A stretch of DNA of 64,000 nt from Suillus spraguei (GCA_016800925.1 JABCPU010000128.1:1-64000); one strand, 5' to 3'. Positions 23,015 to 37,808 are shown, numbered from the stretch's first letter. Program-made: numbers and translations. The notes: a model not told the origin generated them from the sequence alone.

Positions 23015-24714
23015 TGGCCTCGGACCATCACGCTTCCCACGTGCCCTATGGTGTATCACATGTTGCATATTCTATGCTAACCCTTGTCATATCTAAGCAA
23101 GGCCTTACCACGCACCATTGAGCTGTGAACCTATAATTAGGTGATTTTCGTCAGAGCTACTCTGTGCAAAGTCAACCATGATTGATCTGATGATCAAGTT
23201 GGAGCTTCACCTCCGAGATGACCGTCGTGATCAGGTTAACAATCGTTTCAGCATGGGAACTAGAATGGAAGCTAGTTTGCGAAAGACCAAGAATCACCCC
23301 GATAGCTACCGACATTGCCCACGCCAAGTCCGAATTGTAGCGAGTTTAGGGTCCCCAGTGTTGACCTCGGAGCCTAGAAACAGCAGGAGGCCTCGAATGG
23401 CACAACAGGGATGAGGGGATTAATTTTGATCCTCAATCTGACCTATTAAGCAGGCACGTGCGATTGGACACCAGCTTCAAATAACTTGGTTAATTTTGGT
23501 GTTGTCGAAACTTCGTGGAGTCACCTTTATTTTCGGACGGAACGATTGTCTTATCCCTTCTGACTTGCTTCTAGCTAACTTACTTAAACATCTAATAAGG
23601 GAGACTAGAAACCTGCGAGTCTGTCTAGATATGCCATGACATCGGAATATGTGTTGGGAATATACGCTTCCAGTTCTCCTGGAAGTAAGTGCGTCATAGA
23701 GGGGCCCGTCACATTAATGGACAATATGCTCCGTTTGCAGCGCCGACTGTTTAAATCAGTAGCTTGGACCCAGAAATTCGTTGGTATCCAATTCAAGAAA
23801 TGATTCCTAGGTTGACTAATGGAAATGAAAACCAAGGAACCCCGTGTCGTGTTGATGTGTCACATCGGCTGTCATTGCCTCGCACCATACCCTTACGATA
23901 CGCGGTAGTGACTGGGTTGCGATTTAATTGTTCAAATGTCCAAATATGACAGTTAACGATAGGCAACCTGATGGAAATTTTCCACCATCAAAAGCACAGG
24001 GAAACCATTGGGGGCGCGCAAACTTTCAATACGCAATTGATTCTACCTGCAGGCGCTCGAGCTGCATTATTATGCCATCATGATTCATACAGACGTCCCG
24101 GATTCACACAAGCGGATGCGACAAAGTCCGAAAGTAGGCACAGCCACTGATTACTGACTTGCCAAGGGTAGCAGTCGGCCTATCTAAATCCTTTCTCATC
24201 TCCCACTGCCTCTTTTTCCCAAAGGTCATTCTACCAGTTTTCTTGCATTTTTTAAACTCTATAGCAGCAGCAGTGCTAGCTGTCTATACCTCGAAAGGCT
24301 GTGGGATTGAATCAGTGCAGGAAAGTTCCTGAAATCTGACTACTTCGGTCGATTTCAGCAGTTAGTTCCATCATATACATTGAGCACGTTCTCTTACCTT
24401 ATCTGCAGGTAAAGATGCACTGGAAATTATGTTAAGATATGGTTGATATGATACTTCCTTCTCAGGCCTTGCTGGGGACTCAGACCGTATATTCAGATAT
24501 CGGCACAATCTATTCTTCAACGACCTCAGGTTGGGCCTGTGCCATACGTCCGGAGTTACCTGTGTATTAATAAGTGTGACCTAAATTTCTTTGCATTTGC
24601 ATTTCCTGTGAGGCGAATCTATACCTTTATGTTTTCATCCTGAATTGATGGATTTATTAGTTTCGAACAGTGACGGTGTGACAAGTCCAATAATCACATT
24701 TATATCAGCATAAA
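23015..24714. other. Intergenic region between the two DUF6699 genes
   Basis: About 1.7 kb with only short open frames and no recognised motif. A minus-strand frame at 23605-23835 (open, no clear ATG) has no identifiable similarity. It presumably contains the promoter of the downstream DUF6699 gene. Confidence 0.4.
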
Positions 24715-26198
24715 ATGCTTTATGACTCGCCTGATGCGGCTAATACTCCCTTCATACCTCCCCTTCCCTCTCCTGAAAGTCTCGCGCCGCCAGTCATTCC
24801 TCCAGCACCTCAAAACCACAACCCGCCTGCGTGGGCTCAACAGCCCCGCACGGCAGGGCAATACCCATATTACCCCCCGACACCGTTTAATACCACGCCA
24901 TTTATCCCTCCCATACCTTCTGCGCATTCCACTCCCGCCATGCCTCAAAACTCCTACTTCCCTCCTCCTGCCAATCTTCCAAATGTGTATGGAGCGCCGC
25001 CTGGTAATGGATTCTCAGCTGATTATACTGGGTATCCCAACGGCAACCCTTCGCCTTATGTGCCTAGTCAACATCCTCCGGGCACACCTTGGGCAGTGCC
25101 AGGGACGGGATACTCGTTTCAGCAACCGCTGCCGCCAGGTCCTCCCGCCTGGGGTCCCCAGCTAGGGGCGTTCACACCCGCGTATCCTTTACCAGGGGCA
25201 TTTCCTACTCCTGCAACACCGTGGGGGATGCCTCTGCCTGGTGGGCCACCAGCAACCATGTATGCTGGTCACACGCCATGGGTGCACCCAACTGCACCGC
25301 CCCCTGCACCCCCACAACCGCCTGACACTGCCCGCGCGAACTTTCGGTGGACGAGCAGTGCGGACCGCATCGACCCCTTTGCCGAAGGGCCACATTGTAG
25401 GTATCCCATATTCAAGCTAAAATGGATGTTTTCTGATTCGGCGTCATTTCATTAGACGGGCCCGTTCTCGAGCCTTTTCTCGTGAGGGCGGTATCTGCAA
25501 CGATTAGAATCAATCCCCTCCTATCTCCACCCACAGACTCGCATGAAGACTACCTCCGTTGGAATATGATTTTCCCAACAAGTACTTGTTATCGCACAAC
25601 AGGTCCAAAGCGTTCGTGGATCAAAGGGCGTGAGGCGCCTGCCACGTTCCCGCGCCTGTCATACATCCGTATCATCTCACGGTCATTCCCATGGATGATT
25701 TCAGTTAAAGCCAGACGCCCAAATATCGGTGTGACTTGCGGCGAAGTGGTCGAAACCCTTTCTGCCTATTTTCACGGGGACGTCGCAAAAAAGGAGTACG
25801 AAGGGGTTTCAACCCGCCGTCGCCGGGAGATTTGGCAAGCGTATCAGTATAACCGCTCAACGGACAGCAACGTCCCTGGCGGCCACCTGGGCGAGCAGCT
25901 GAGACGCCTCGATTGGCTTTGCAGTAATTCGAGGTGGGGTGGTATCGTCTGTAGTGATGAATTCGTCAAGGAGGCTTGTGGAGATGTCTTGCCTTGCACT
26001 TTCGAGCTCAAGTGCATCCCAAGCTACCCCCTTACTCCGGAGGAAGTTAGCGAGCAGCAGCGGATCGCACGGCACGCCGAAAATCGTTCTCGTTCTCGTC
26101 CAAATTCTCGTCCAAGCTCTATGGCGTCTCGATCTAACTCTAATGAGGGGCGTGACACCACAGATACTACTACTGAGGAGGAGTCGGAATATGAATGA
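24715..26198 (+). CDS. DUF6699-domain protein with Pro-rich N-terminus
   Basis: Two exons: 24715-25396 and 25456-26198. The first 225 residues are low-complexity and Pro/Gly/Tyr-rich (PFIPPLPSPESLAPPVIPPA and similar), likely disordered. Exon 2 holds the DUF6699 domain: GPVLEPFLVRAVSATIRINP (the INPLL start of the domain), LRWNMIFPTSTCYR, YIRIISRSFPWMISVKARRP and GVTCGEVVETLSAYFHGDV. The tail is Ser/Arg-rich with an acidic end (TTTEEESEYE). The architecture of disordered Pro-rich N-terminus plus DUF6699 is common in agaricomycetes. Function is unknown. It is the second DUF6699 gene within 2 kb on the same strand. Confidence 0.88.
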
Positions 26199-26911
26199 TT
26201 TGTTTTGCATAAACACGACACGGTACACGGATTTCTTGTTCTTTTTTTCTTTCATGATGTTTGATATTGTAGCCGTGAGTTTTTTGGACCAATTATTCTT
26301 CATATATTGTTCTATTTTTACTGTCCAACAGCTAACGTCTTGGAATAGAGCTCACTTCACTCTTGTACATGCATACATAAAACCAACTTTCTCAGCAGCT
26401 TAGACATAGCAATGATTCTCTACGCTGGTCATATGTACATTAAATAAGAGCCACCTCATAGGTTTCCGGTCCCGGCGTATGCATATGATATGTTCGCTAC
26501 GAAGGAACGCTGCGGGGATGTGGACTGAGCTACCAAAATAGGAAAGTCGTCATAAACATATTTTACGAGTTTCATGACATTGATATTCGAAGTGCCATAC
26601 GAGGGATTAAAGTTACCTAGAGGCAGCGACAATAACAAAAGCCTCAGTGGTAAAGTGCAAGAACATTGCAAAGCATGATTTGACAAAGGCAATAAACTTA
26701 TAGTAATGATTGTTCGTAAGTACTGAGAACTGGTTCTGAATTCCGATATACGTTCACAAGGAACAAGGCATATAAGTAGTATACGTAGATCCTACAGCTT
26801 AATACAAGCATATTTAAACGAGGCAAGAGTGGTGGTAAATAGAAGCACTTCAAGTGGATTCTACGAAACGCATATAAATCAGAATTAACACTCAAATGAG
26901 TGATTGGTCGA
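26199..26911. other. Convergent intergenic region with a short duplicated segment
   Basis: This holds the 3' ends of the DUF6699 gene (+) and histone H3 (-). No coding region is seen. Positions 26532-26560 match a stretch in intron 1 of the H3 gene (27543-27571) at 27 of 29 bases, with weaker similarity continuing for about 40 bases. Confidence 0.55.
26532..26560. repeat. Copy A of a short duplicated segment
   Basis: Starts ACCAAAATAGGAAAGTCGTC. It is 27/29 identical to copy B in H3 intron 1; the similarity resumes in both at a GACATTG-containing stretch ending near GCCAT or TTCCAT. Confidence 0.7.
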
Positions 26912-27832
<921 letters not shown>

Positions 27833-28197
27833 TTAATAGTTTGTGGTGTTTGTAGTTTAGAATTTAAGATTCGAGTTCGAAAATCACCGAGATGATGGTG
27901 GTTGGGAGGAAAGAGAGTGGGGGAAAATACGCCAACACATCCCCTCTCCTTAAGCCAACTGGCAGATTTTTTTGCTGGCATTTTCTGACTCTGCTTTGCA
28001 GTGCTTGTGGTCAGTGCGCAACTTCACTGATAGTCTCATGGCAGGGGCGGAGCTAATAACGGAAATCGTCATGCGTAACAAACAAATGTAAATAAGCGCG
28101 CATGCTCATACTGTAATGCCATCTTCAGCTACTGATCATACTACTAGTCTATAGGTCTCCCATTCGTTCAGAACGCGAACATTTGCATCAGGACTCA

Positions 28198-30226
28198 ATG
28201 GCGCTGCCAATGCTGAGCACGGATACATCAATACCAATACTATTACCTTCGACCTCGATTCCGCGTCCACCATTACATCCTCATCTAGAATGGACACCTA
28301 AACGGTATCTATCTGATCCTCAGCCACCTCCTATGGATGATGCCAGAGTTCTTGAGCAAGAAATGGCTGCTGCCAGGCAGTTGCAAGACGGGAAATCCGT
28401 AAAGAAGACAAGACCTCGGCGGACTGTTGATTTTAACGCGGGTATGGGCAGGTGGAATCTTGTATGTAGCAACTTGATACTACACAATTATATGTCTAAT
28501 CAAGTGTAGCTACGCAAACACCGACCTAATTCGACATACGTCCCCTCCATGAGACCCGCTCCTCCCTTCATTGCTGATGTGCGAGTTTTTCTTTTCGTGG
28601 CGCGTAGCTGCTGAAGACATCTTCGTTGTGTATAGCTGCTCCCACCAATTGCGTATCCTGGGAACTCATCAACGTCCTTGTGCACCAAATTCATTCATAC
28701 CTCAACTAACAAGATTCGTTGTCCAGTCAATGTCGTCACAGTCCGTACCACCGTTAACATTTCTTTCAAATCTCTCAAACATTACTTTAGTGGACTCCAG
28801 AAGGAAGACGAGTACTGACAGGATCGACAAGCGGAGAATTTACTCTCTGGAATGGTCTCACATTTAATTTCGAGACTATTCTCCAAGCTCATGATTCCGC
28901 CGTCCGCGCCTTCCAGTTCACTCACTCTGGCTCATTCCTAGCTTCTGCAGACCAAAATGGAATAATCAAGTATTTCCAACCGAATATGAATAATTTGACT
29001 GCGTGGGCCGGTCATCGTGAGGCTATTCGAGGCTTGAGCTTCAGCCCAGATGATCGCCGCTTTGCAACGGCAAGCGACGATTCGACTATCCGAATATGGT
29101 CGTTCGAAGAGAGTCGGGAAGAAAGTGTGCTTACAGGTATAAAGTTTTGTTCATCGTTTCTTGGTTTGGTCCGTTGATGTTATTGCTAGGACATGGGTGG
29201 GATGTCAAGTGCGTTGAGTGGCATCCTAGCAAAGGTCTTCTAGTATCTGGAAGCAAGGATAACCAAATAAAATTCTGGGATCCGCGAACTGGAGCGGTCC
29301 TTTCAACACTGTAAGTGCACCAAAGCATTTTATTGCCATCATTAACGAGCGATTCAGACATCAGCACAAAAACACAATACAAGGCCTAGCATGGTCCCCA
29401 AACGGAAACCTTGTAGCAAGTGCCTCCCGTGATCAAACAGTCCGCGTTTTCGACATCCGCGCCATGAAAGAATTCCGCGTCCTCAGAGGCCACAAGAAGG
29501 AAGTCTGCTGTGGGTCTTACTTCCTTTCACTCGACCAGACACTGACAATCCGTAGCCGTGACATGGCACCCCGTGCACCCGATACTTGTATCTGGCGGCT
29601 CCGAAGGTGCTGTGCTCCACTGGGACCTCGGCGGCCCAGAACCCACGACCTTGCAAGCCATCACACAGCCTCGCGCCACGCTATCGCAAGCGCACGACTC
29701 CAACATCTGGTCGATGGCGTTCCACCCCATGGGCCATCTCTTCGTGACCGCATCAAACGATCACACCACACGTTTCTGGTCGCGCGAGCGCCCTGGAGAC
29801 GCAACATCAGTGTTCTCCGGCGGTGGCGAGAAGCCTCCAGAAATCACAGATATGAGCGGGCAGGACGACGAGGACGACGCGATGGTCCCTGGGTTCAGCT
29901 ATGGCGGCACGAATAAGTGGTGGGGCAAGGACGAGGACACGGTGGTTGGCTTGGGAGAGAATAATTATACCCAACATGCGCCATTTTCGGGCGAGGATCC
30001 GGTAGGTAATTTGGATGACTTTATTCCTGGGTTTGGTACGGCGGACAATTTTGGAGGTGGCGCAGGTCCGTCGGCCGTTGCTCCGAAACAGAGCGGTCCT
30101 CTTCCTGGTCAGGAAGAGATGTGGACGGCCGACTCTAGAGGTGAGGACTGGGGTAATCGCAGGGGTGGGTGGACAGGTCGCGGTAGGGGGTATAATCCCA
30201 ACGGTCCTCGCAGAGGTCGGTACTGA
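28198..30226 (+). CDS. PFS2: Polyadenylation factor subunit PFS2 (WDR33 family)
   Basis: PFS2/WDR33 is a WD40 subunit of the cleavage and polyadenylation factor that helps recognise the poly(A) signal. The ATG is at 28198. The N-terminal signature is [20 protein letters not shown] then [20 protein letters not shown], followed by [22 protein letters not shown] repeats include [100 protein letters not shown] and [20 protein letters not shown]. The C-terminus is acidic, then Gly/Arg-rich ([19 protein letters not shown]). Introns are short GT-AG, e.g. after RWNL, after FIAD, after NVVT, and after KKEVC. No defects seen. Confidence 0.93.
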
Positions 30227-30611
30227 TATCAGACATGATGCATTATCTATATCTATCGTGCTACGTTTTACGATATCTCTCAAATCTTGTCATCACAACT
30301 AAGAGCTCGAAAACATTTTTGTTGAGAAATAATTAGAGCTGACCTGACGCGTCCTATGGTACAGTGATTACTTCGTCAATCGATATATGCCAGAGGCACT
30401 ACAACGCGAGAAATGGATCTAGAAGGTCAATAACGATAGCATATGAAGATAGCTGAAAAGATAGACAAGAAAGATGTTTGTACGATGCGGGGAAGCCATG
30501 TGCAAGGAAATGTGGTGAAAAAGTGCCATAATGTACAAGTTGTGAGATGGCTGCCACGAGATAACTCGGGTCCGTTTTCATCATATGTCGGGTCGTGGAT
30601 GCCCAAGCATG

Positions 30612-33065
30612 TCATGAAGTGCAGCGTGGAAACCAGTGCCGTTGGTCTATAGGAGATTATAAGTTCTGTTAAGGAATGAGCGTGATGTCAGCCGACGTCT
30701 CGGAGCAGACACTCACAATGGACCACTGGCGTGGGGCAATCGAGCATCGAGTTCCCGCGTGGGGTAGTCAAGCCACTTTGATAAGCAGAGACGCTATTCA
30801 AGCTACAAGAACGGGGGACATTGAAAGCAGAATCGGTTGAGGACAAAGAGAAATCACGAGGAGAGTGCCACAATAGCCCTTCCACCTCGGATGCGGACTG
30901 AGAACGAGTGATTGAATCAGAGGAATGGTCTGTCAGTGAGCTAGGGCCAGTGAAGAAGCAGAATCTGTGATAGGGCGTCAGTCTGAAGTTTCGATTGATC
31001 CATACTGTAACTCACCGGTTGAGGAATTGGCTATAGCTGTCATTAAGAGAGGGCTTATCGTCGGAGGAGATGGGTGTGCTGGCCCCGGTGATGTAAGCGG
31101 AGTAGTTAGGGAACTCGAGTTGGACGCTACAGAAGCAGAAGAACTCGCGCTATCCGTCCGACTCATATGTTGAGCAGTAAACCTGCTAAAAAGGGATGGT
31201 TGTCCTTGCGTAGGATCACTGCCACGAGTCGGCGTCCGCTCCTCAAACGGACTCAGAAGCGCAGGACCAGGAAGGGTTTTACGTGGTGTGCCACCCATTG
31301 ATTTATCGAAATAACTACGACGATGGTTGCGTTCGCGTGCTGCGCGTGACCGGGGTGTTGTAAAGGGGGTATCAAGGTTTAGAGAATCCGACTGCGTAAT
31401 GTGCGCCTGCTCGTGGTTCTCCAGATCCCTGGATGACCCTATAGTAACAGATCGAGTATGGCGTGGCGGTATCTTATCGACACGATAAGGAGTATGCTTA
31501 GACCAACCACTAGAGAGCTCTGTAGGGTACGTGGGGGTCCGTACAGATGGGGGAGATAAGGGAGAAAGGCCCCCATCTTGAGCTACGTTAAGCGCAAAGC
31601 CTAGATTATACCTCGCTGATAGAGGCGTTTCTGGCGTTAATTCCGCGGAAGAGCGCTGTGAAGGAGATGCCTGAGAAGGATCCCTATCTACTCTTCCCGA
31701 CTCGACTTCAGGACCCGAACCCCCCATGAGAAAGCCCGCGGTAGCGGGTGCCTTCCGCGTCACAAGCTTCCCGACGAACTTGAGCATGTAGTTGGCACCG
31801 TTATTGTTGTCCCAGAACTGCTTGCCTGCGGTTGTATACCGCAAGGCAACAAACATCGTCCTCTCCTCGATGCGCGACCACATATCATGCAACCTTATCG
31901 TGAATGTGAAGATGTCAAACGCGCCATCATCCACAGATTCTACGAAGTGGGCGGTAACTTCGCTCGTCGTCTGCCACAAATCCAAAGTAAACCGGGCGGC
32001 AACCCATTTTTCGTACGCAATATTGCGCACTCGGACTCGTCCGATGATGGACTTGTCGCTTTGGGACAAAGTGAGTTCTTGCATGGTCACGTTCGCGTTT
32101 TTTGGCGGGATGAAGGGCATGTTACGAATCTGAAGCTCGATCTGTTTCTCCATGGAGTCATCCGGTGAGGCGCGGATGAATGAGGGCAAATCACTCTCAG
32201 TACCGCTGGTATCGGTAGCTGGCTCGCGATCTCGCGACACCGCGAGAGGCTTTTGCTTCGAGAGAAACAATTTAACATGCTCAAGGTTGGCGTCAAAGTG
32301 TACCGCCTTCGAAAGGGTAGGCGTAGTGGGTTCACTCTGCACGACCCCACCGCTTGTTGGGATTGATAGACTGGGAAGCTTGGCGTTTTTGAGCGATGGC
32401 TTGATAGGCTTGCCAGACTTATTGGGAATGGATCGCATTTGTGGGGATAGGCTCAGAGTGCCGGACTGAGACTTTGCATGTGAGTTAAACTGGGGAAGAG
32501 AGCTGGAGCGCATTTCCGAAGAAAATTGACGAGCCTGTGCTCTAAGTGGGGTAGGCTTTACACTCCCAGCGCTGTCAAATGGTGCCTGCGCCAACCGTAC
32601 CGTGTCAACATCAGATGCATCACTGAGCTCCGGCGCCTGAACGCCCCTTTTGTCCGATTGGTGGGTACGAGGACTTGAATTGTGCCTGGACTTGACAGAC
32701 GCTGATGTGGGAGATGATAAATTAGAATTTTGCCCACGGACTCGTCGAGAGCGGGGTATGACGATGTGTGAGTCGTCAGAAGGCGCGGAAGAGGTGGAAG
32801 AGGTGGAACTGGACGAGTCGTACTGATAGATATCAGTGGTAGGGAAGCGTATGGATGACTGGTTCATGATTGGATTCTTGTGGTGGTCAAGGTCGCTTGC
32901 ATTGAGGAAGTCCGCCATGGAGGACTCGGACCACGAGTCATGACCTAAAAGTGACATTCGTTGCAGGGTCTGAGGGGAAAGACGGTTTGAATCGCTTGGA
33001 CTCTGCAGAATTTGTGGATGGGTACTAGGAAATAAAATGCGTGGCTGAGACATTTTGGAAGCCAT
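30612..33065 (-). CDS. CBM21-domain protein phosphatase 1 regulatory subunit (GAC1/PPP1R3-like)
   Basis: Targets PP1 to glycogen. The ATG at 33065 starts a long, Ser-rich, low-complexity N-terminus. The PP1-docking RVxF-type motif is KAVHFD, followed by LEHVKLFL. The CBM21 glycogen-binding domain follows: NVTMQELTLSQSDKSIIGRV, RVRNIAYEKWVAARFTLDLW, AFDIFTFTIRLHDM, MFVALRYTTAGKQFWDNNNG and ANYMLKFVGKL. The first exon is uninterrupted to a stop at 30978, but a GTGAGT donor just before that stop and frames FCFFTGPSSLTD and EGLLWHSPRDFSL downstream suggest one or two extra C-terminal exons reaching about 30612. If the intron is retained the protein ends at 30978. Convergent with PFS2. Confidence 0.85.
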
Positions 33066-36000
33066 AGACTGGGCGATAGAAGATAATCAGGGGCCCTGTC
33101 TCGAAAAGTCAGAGTAAGTCGCAACGATATCAACGTGAAAACACGCCTTTGTTTGAATAAAAAATAACCACGTAGTGATTTAGATAGACTGAGACGTCAT
33201 AAAGGACCAGAAAAAAATAAAGACAAAGTTTGCCCCCACGGAAACTGACGTCACTGGCAGCAGCAGTGATCTCGGTGTAAATATAGGTGAAACTGAGTAT
33301 GCAGCTGTCGTTCTAGATGAGACTTGTATTCACTAGGTGAGTCCGATCACATATTCGAGTGAAATGTTCAGAACTGACTATGTGACGAGTCCTACTAGTG
33401 TAGTGGACTGACTCTACGGACGTTAATGGTCGTAAGTGTAACCTGGTAGTAGGCGAGGAGAGAAAAGCGAATACTTCACATCGTCTGTCATGGCGATGTA
33501 TATCACGGTTATATATGTTGAAAAAGAGAGAAGACTACAATTTACACACGTGCGAAAGATAAGCCATTTGCTGTTTCCACCGTTATCTCGTCTAATCACC
33601 GATCCGAGTCCTTCTAGATTCTCTATCTTTACAGAAAATCCGAGTATAAGATTGTCTTCATCTCAGATGCGGCAGCACTGATTCAAAGTGTTTCACAAGT
33701 CGGGGCTACCGATGAGGTCTAGAGGTTCAAACGTTCGAGTCGTCACGGTGTCTGTAATGATGATAAACTTTGCTTACAGGTGATTTGAAATCACTGAATA
33801 ACGATTATGAGTACACGGAACCGGTTCACATTCTAGTAGTGGCTTGTCATACCAGGTGACCGGAAAGGTGAGTAGCATGTTTGAGGGACAGCAATGCGAC
33901 ACTAAGTCAATCGATTTCATGTACTACGTGCGGTTCGGATAGATAACAACTAACCATCCACGGAAAACCCTATCAAAATTTTCGCTGTTCATTGACACCG
34001 TGATGTTCTATGCCAATTCCGAATGATGACACTCTTAACGCCCAATCGTTATGCATACGGCGCCTTTTCTGCCATCACCACGGCTCCAACAAAAGTGCGC
34101 ACGGTAATAGCAAGAGGTCATTTTTAGCTCAACATACTTATCTGCCGAGATAAGCAGATACCATCTACCTTCGATTTCAAAGGTCCTACGTGTCTCTCTC
34201 GTTTGCAACCTCGACTCATGTTCAGTAAAAAGTCTCCCATCTTCAACCAGCGGACAGCAAAATTTCCATATCACGCCTATTCCTTTCCCGGAACTACTAT
34301 ACCTTCGTAGCTCCACACGATGCAGAGCGAGTTTTCACATTTCACATTTGGAAAGGGCCCCACAGCACTGATTGTGGTAGTCCGGGAACTACTCTGAACC
34401 GCAAATCAGGTCAGCGCCAAACCATCGCGGACTTTCTTGCAATTCGTTCGGTGACCAACCCAGCGCTGTGGATGATTCTCGATTAAAATCTTGCTTATGA
34501 TATAGATTTGCGGGGACTACGCCTCACGGCACAACGTTTTGCACCAGATTAACTTCGTCCTGTCTTGCAGCCGCACTGCTAAATTCAAATATGGACCTGC
34601 TCCACTTGGCTCGTCAGCTGGGACCTTCTGTTATAGTATATTAACCACTTCTCTGGCTATGATATCCCGCACTTGGAGCAACACGTCAATGCACTCGATG
34701 CCCTGCCCTTCTATGGAGTCACATCAGATAAGAGGATTGTTATTTCCTTTTTCTATACGCTCTTCTTAGCCACGCTCACAAAAAAACGAGCATGCTGTTG
34801 AAAGTATTCCGTCAGTGCTGTGTCAAGCTTATCTCCCAGGGCCATCAGAGTCTTATCCCGCCTATAGGCGCAGAAGTCCAGAAGGTTATGGAATCGGATC
34901 GAAGGAATCATACAGTCGTCAAGGGTATTCGCATTCGTGGCGCCAGTCAAGGGACCCGTCCTGGACCATCTTCGGAACATCCTATTGCCTGCTACGCTCG
35001 GGATGGTTTCCTGGCAAGTGATTAGCTCGTGGATTTCCAGTCTTCAAGTCGATTATTGGGGATTTCACCGACCCCGAGTTTCATTCTTGTATATCAATGT
35101 CTCATCATGATGTGATTTACGATCTTTGGAGGCGTTCTGATCTAGAATCTCATCGCTCAGCAACGAATCTGCGAGGTCCTCAGGCTCAGCGGGTAACTGT
35201 TATCGCAATGCTATGGCTTTTCGTTAACCTCTTGAAGACTATCTATGAGCTCATGCAGAATTCGTTGTTCTTTGAAAATCTGCCCTTGAAGTATATTACA
35301 ATTCCGTACCTTTCATCAAGACGCACCCGGGCCTCTATCTAAAATATGCGAGCTTAGCGATGTGAGTGGTAAGCTCAACAATGACGAATATGACGGTTTA
35401 TTTTCTCGGGGGAAAACCAGGGAAACCGACCAGAACTCGGGCCACATTCATTTGCGTATTCCTTCAACATCGCACCACCGCCCAAATCAAATGACGGCTT
35501 CTCAACCGGATGGGATTACCAACCGTGACAAAAATAGACAAAATTGATAGCCTGGGTCTTCATTGATTTGTGACAGCCGCCCATGCTTATGGTACCCTTA
35601 TTTGTAGGGTAACACGGAAGTCTGTTCCCCAATTATCTATTAGCGCTAATCTGAGTTCGCCAGTGTCAGGGCGTACTTATTATGTACACAACGGCGAAAT
35701 ACCAAGAGACTTGAACTTGACAGATTGGCGTCGAACGGAGTGACATTTGAGGAGTGTGAAGTGTGTACTATTTGAATGAAGCTTGAAGCATGCGAGGAAT
35801 GGGAATGGGTGAAAACAATAGACCAGTTGAGTTCACGGAACCTGTCGGTGCCGGTGGCCGGTTGTGAACATGCGCCGTGTGACCATTTCATTCCGATGAT
35901 GGTCCGTCTTATTGAATACTAATCTGACAATGAATTATTAATCATTGACCGAACCATTGTGCAGTGTACGTTGAGCGTTACAAATTGTCCTTTCCTGCCA

Positions 36001-37808
36001 CAAAGCTGACTTATCCGCGTATAATGAAATCCTATATTTCGAATCTGGTATTTGGTGAGTGCCATGAAGATGTCCGGGTCGGTAAGCATTCGAATGTCGT
36101 CTTGTGACTTGAACGACGATAACAGATTACCAAGAGTCGACTAAGCATGTGGAGACTAACGTGAAACCGCAAAAGAAACCGTGCAACCTGAGACATTGAT
36201 TCATGGCTCTGGATGAGCCGCAATCGTCCATTGCACCCTGACCATTACATTCGTTCCTTGCGGAAGCCCGGATGTCTTCACCGGTATGGAATCTAAAGAG
36301 ACGCCGACGTCATGAATGAATAGGTTAAAATAAGTATCGCCCGAAACTATGATACAGATGACATTTCTTCCTTTATCAAAGAAGTGTGGATTGCATGGTG
36401 CAGAAGCTACTTCATGATGTACTCGCCCCAGACGGCAGTTTATCAACTTCACCGAGTTGATGTACTTGCGTATGCATTCATTTTCTCAGGAAAGGCAATG
36501 GCATGTATAATATCAGCACTGAGCGACTCACAAGAACTGCGATGGTGTCATAGGTATCCTATGTATCTCCCTAAGACTCTGAAAGATACGCGGGTGAAAA
36601 CCACATGCCGCCTTTAGACCACAAGTTCATCAGCACTGAGAGAGAACACAATCTGATGCAGAGCGACATTCCTCCGACCGTCCGGCGCGCTTACCTTCCA
36701 CCCGCTAATCTGCTTCCGGTCCGTGACAGGAATGTCAGGATCAGCATCGGAAAACCCATCCAATCAGAGGGCCGTCAATCCACACACGGAGAGACATAGA
36801 ATACCCTGCGGAGGCCGGGGAGCGTTAGAGCGCTCGAACTATTGTGTACGAGCGGCTTAACAATCTAGAACTACTATGATGTGTAGCCCCGCGTGGGGAC
36901 CACGGCACTTAATGAACCTGCATATTCTCATGTCTAGCCTCATCGCAGGACTACTCACCATGTGAACAGGTCCAAGTGGGGATGGTACCGTGATCGGTTG
37001 TAGGCAGCGCCGCAGCGGAACAAGGCGTAGTATGATAATCAAGATTTGTGCCGCAGCTTTCGTACGCAGTGCAATATGATGGCCATGGTAGCGAGCTCCG
37101 CCACGGATGTGACCCTACACGACTTATTTTTTGTTCTGCCCCAGCATCGACATAAAACAGGAACACACGCAGACTGCATGCGACCGAGGTCCGAGGATGA
37201 CTTAGGCCGGGAGGTTGCATTATTTTCCTGAATGTCTGACCGACTTTGTCATCAGCTTGCGTGTATCCTCCTGACTCTGACCTAGTGAACCCCGACAGTG
37301 TTGGTCAGTCTGTCGAGAATCTAGGTTAGCACGTACGCACTGATCGGAGATATTAATGAAGGATGTATTTTTTTCTGTTTGGTCAAAGCTCCGGATTGTT
37401 AGAATATGGATTTTTCCTTCATTATTTATCCGGAGGCGATGCAGTCGTCGCCAGTCATGAGGATAGTCATTCATCAGAGCAAGTAACGTAATGATGATGG
37501 TCAACTCTAGATCAGTGTGACAGTCTGACAGAATCTGGAGAAGATCCGGGGATAATACTACAACGGCTAGACATATCAAAACCCGCAAGAATCTACGAGG
37601 TAGTCAAGAGCATCTTGCTGTCCTTCACAGGTCTTTGAGTACTGGCTCGGAGACACTGGGGAAGGACAGTTAAGGTGCTATGTAGGCAGCCAATACCCCC
37701 GTCGTACGACTCAATCAGTGATTGATAGTGCAAGTCAAGAGCGTTTTTAAACTCCGATCGGTGAAGTCTTGATATGAATCGTAAATTTTTTGAGTCGATT
37801 TGGCTAAA
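33066..37808. other. 4.7-kb gene-poor region
   Basis: Between the PP1 regulatory gene and IMP dehydrogenase, only short open frames occur and I recognise no family in either strand. The frames at 34035-35342 and 36201-37588 mostly lack an ATG and have no motif. Likely old repeat debris plus the two divergent promoters. No terminal repeats or target duplications were found by eye. Confidence 0.4.

Noticed and set aside
37220..37588. 122-codon minus-strand ORF upstream of IMPDH
   Set aside because: TTG start, no recognisable motif, no splice partners.
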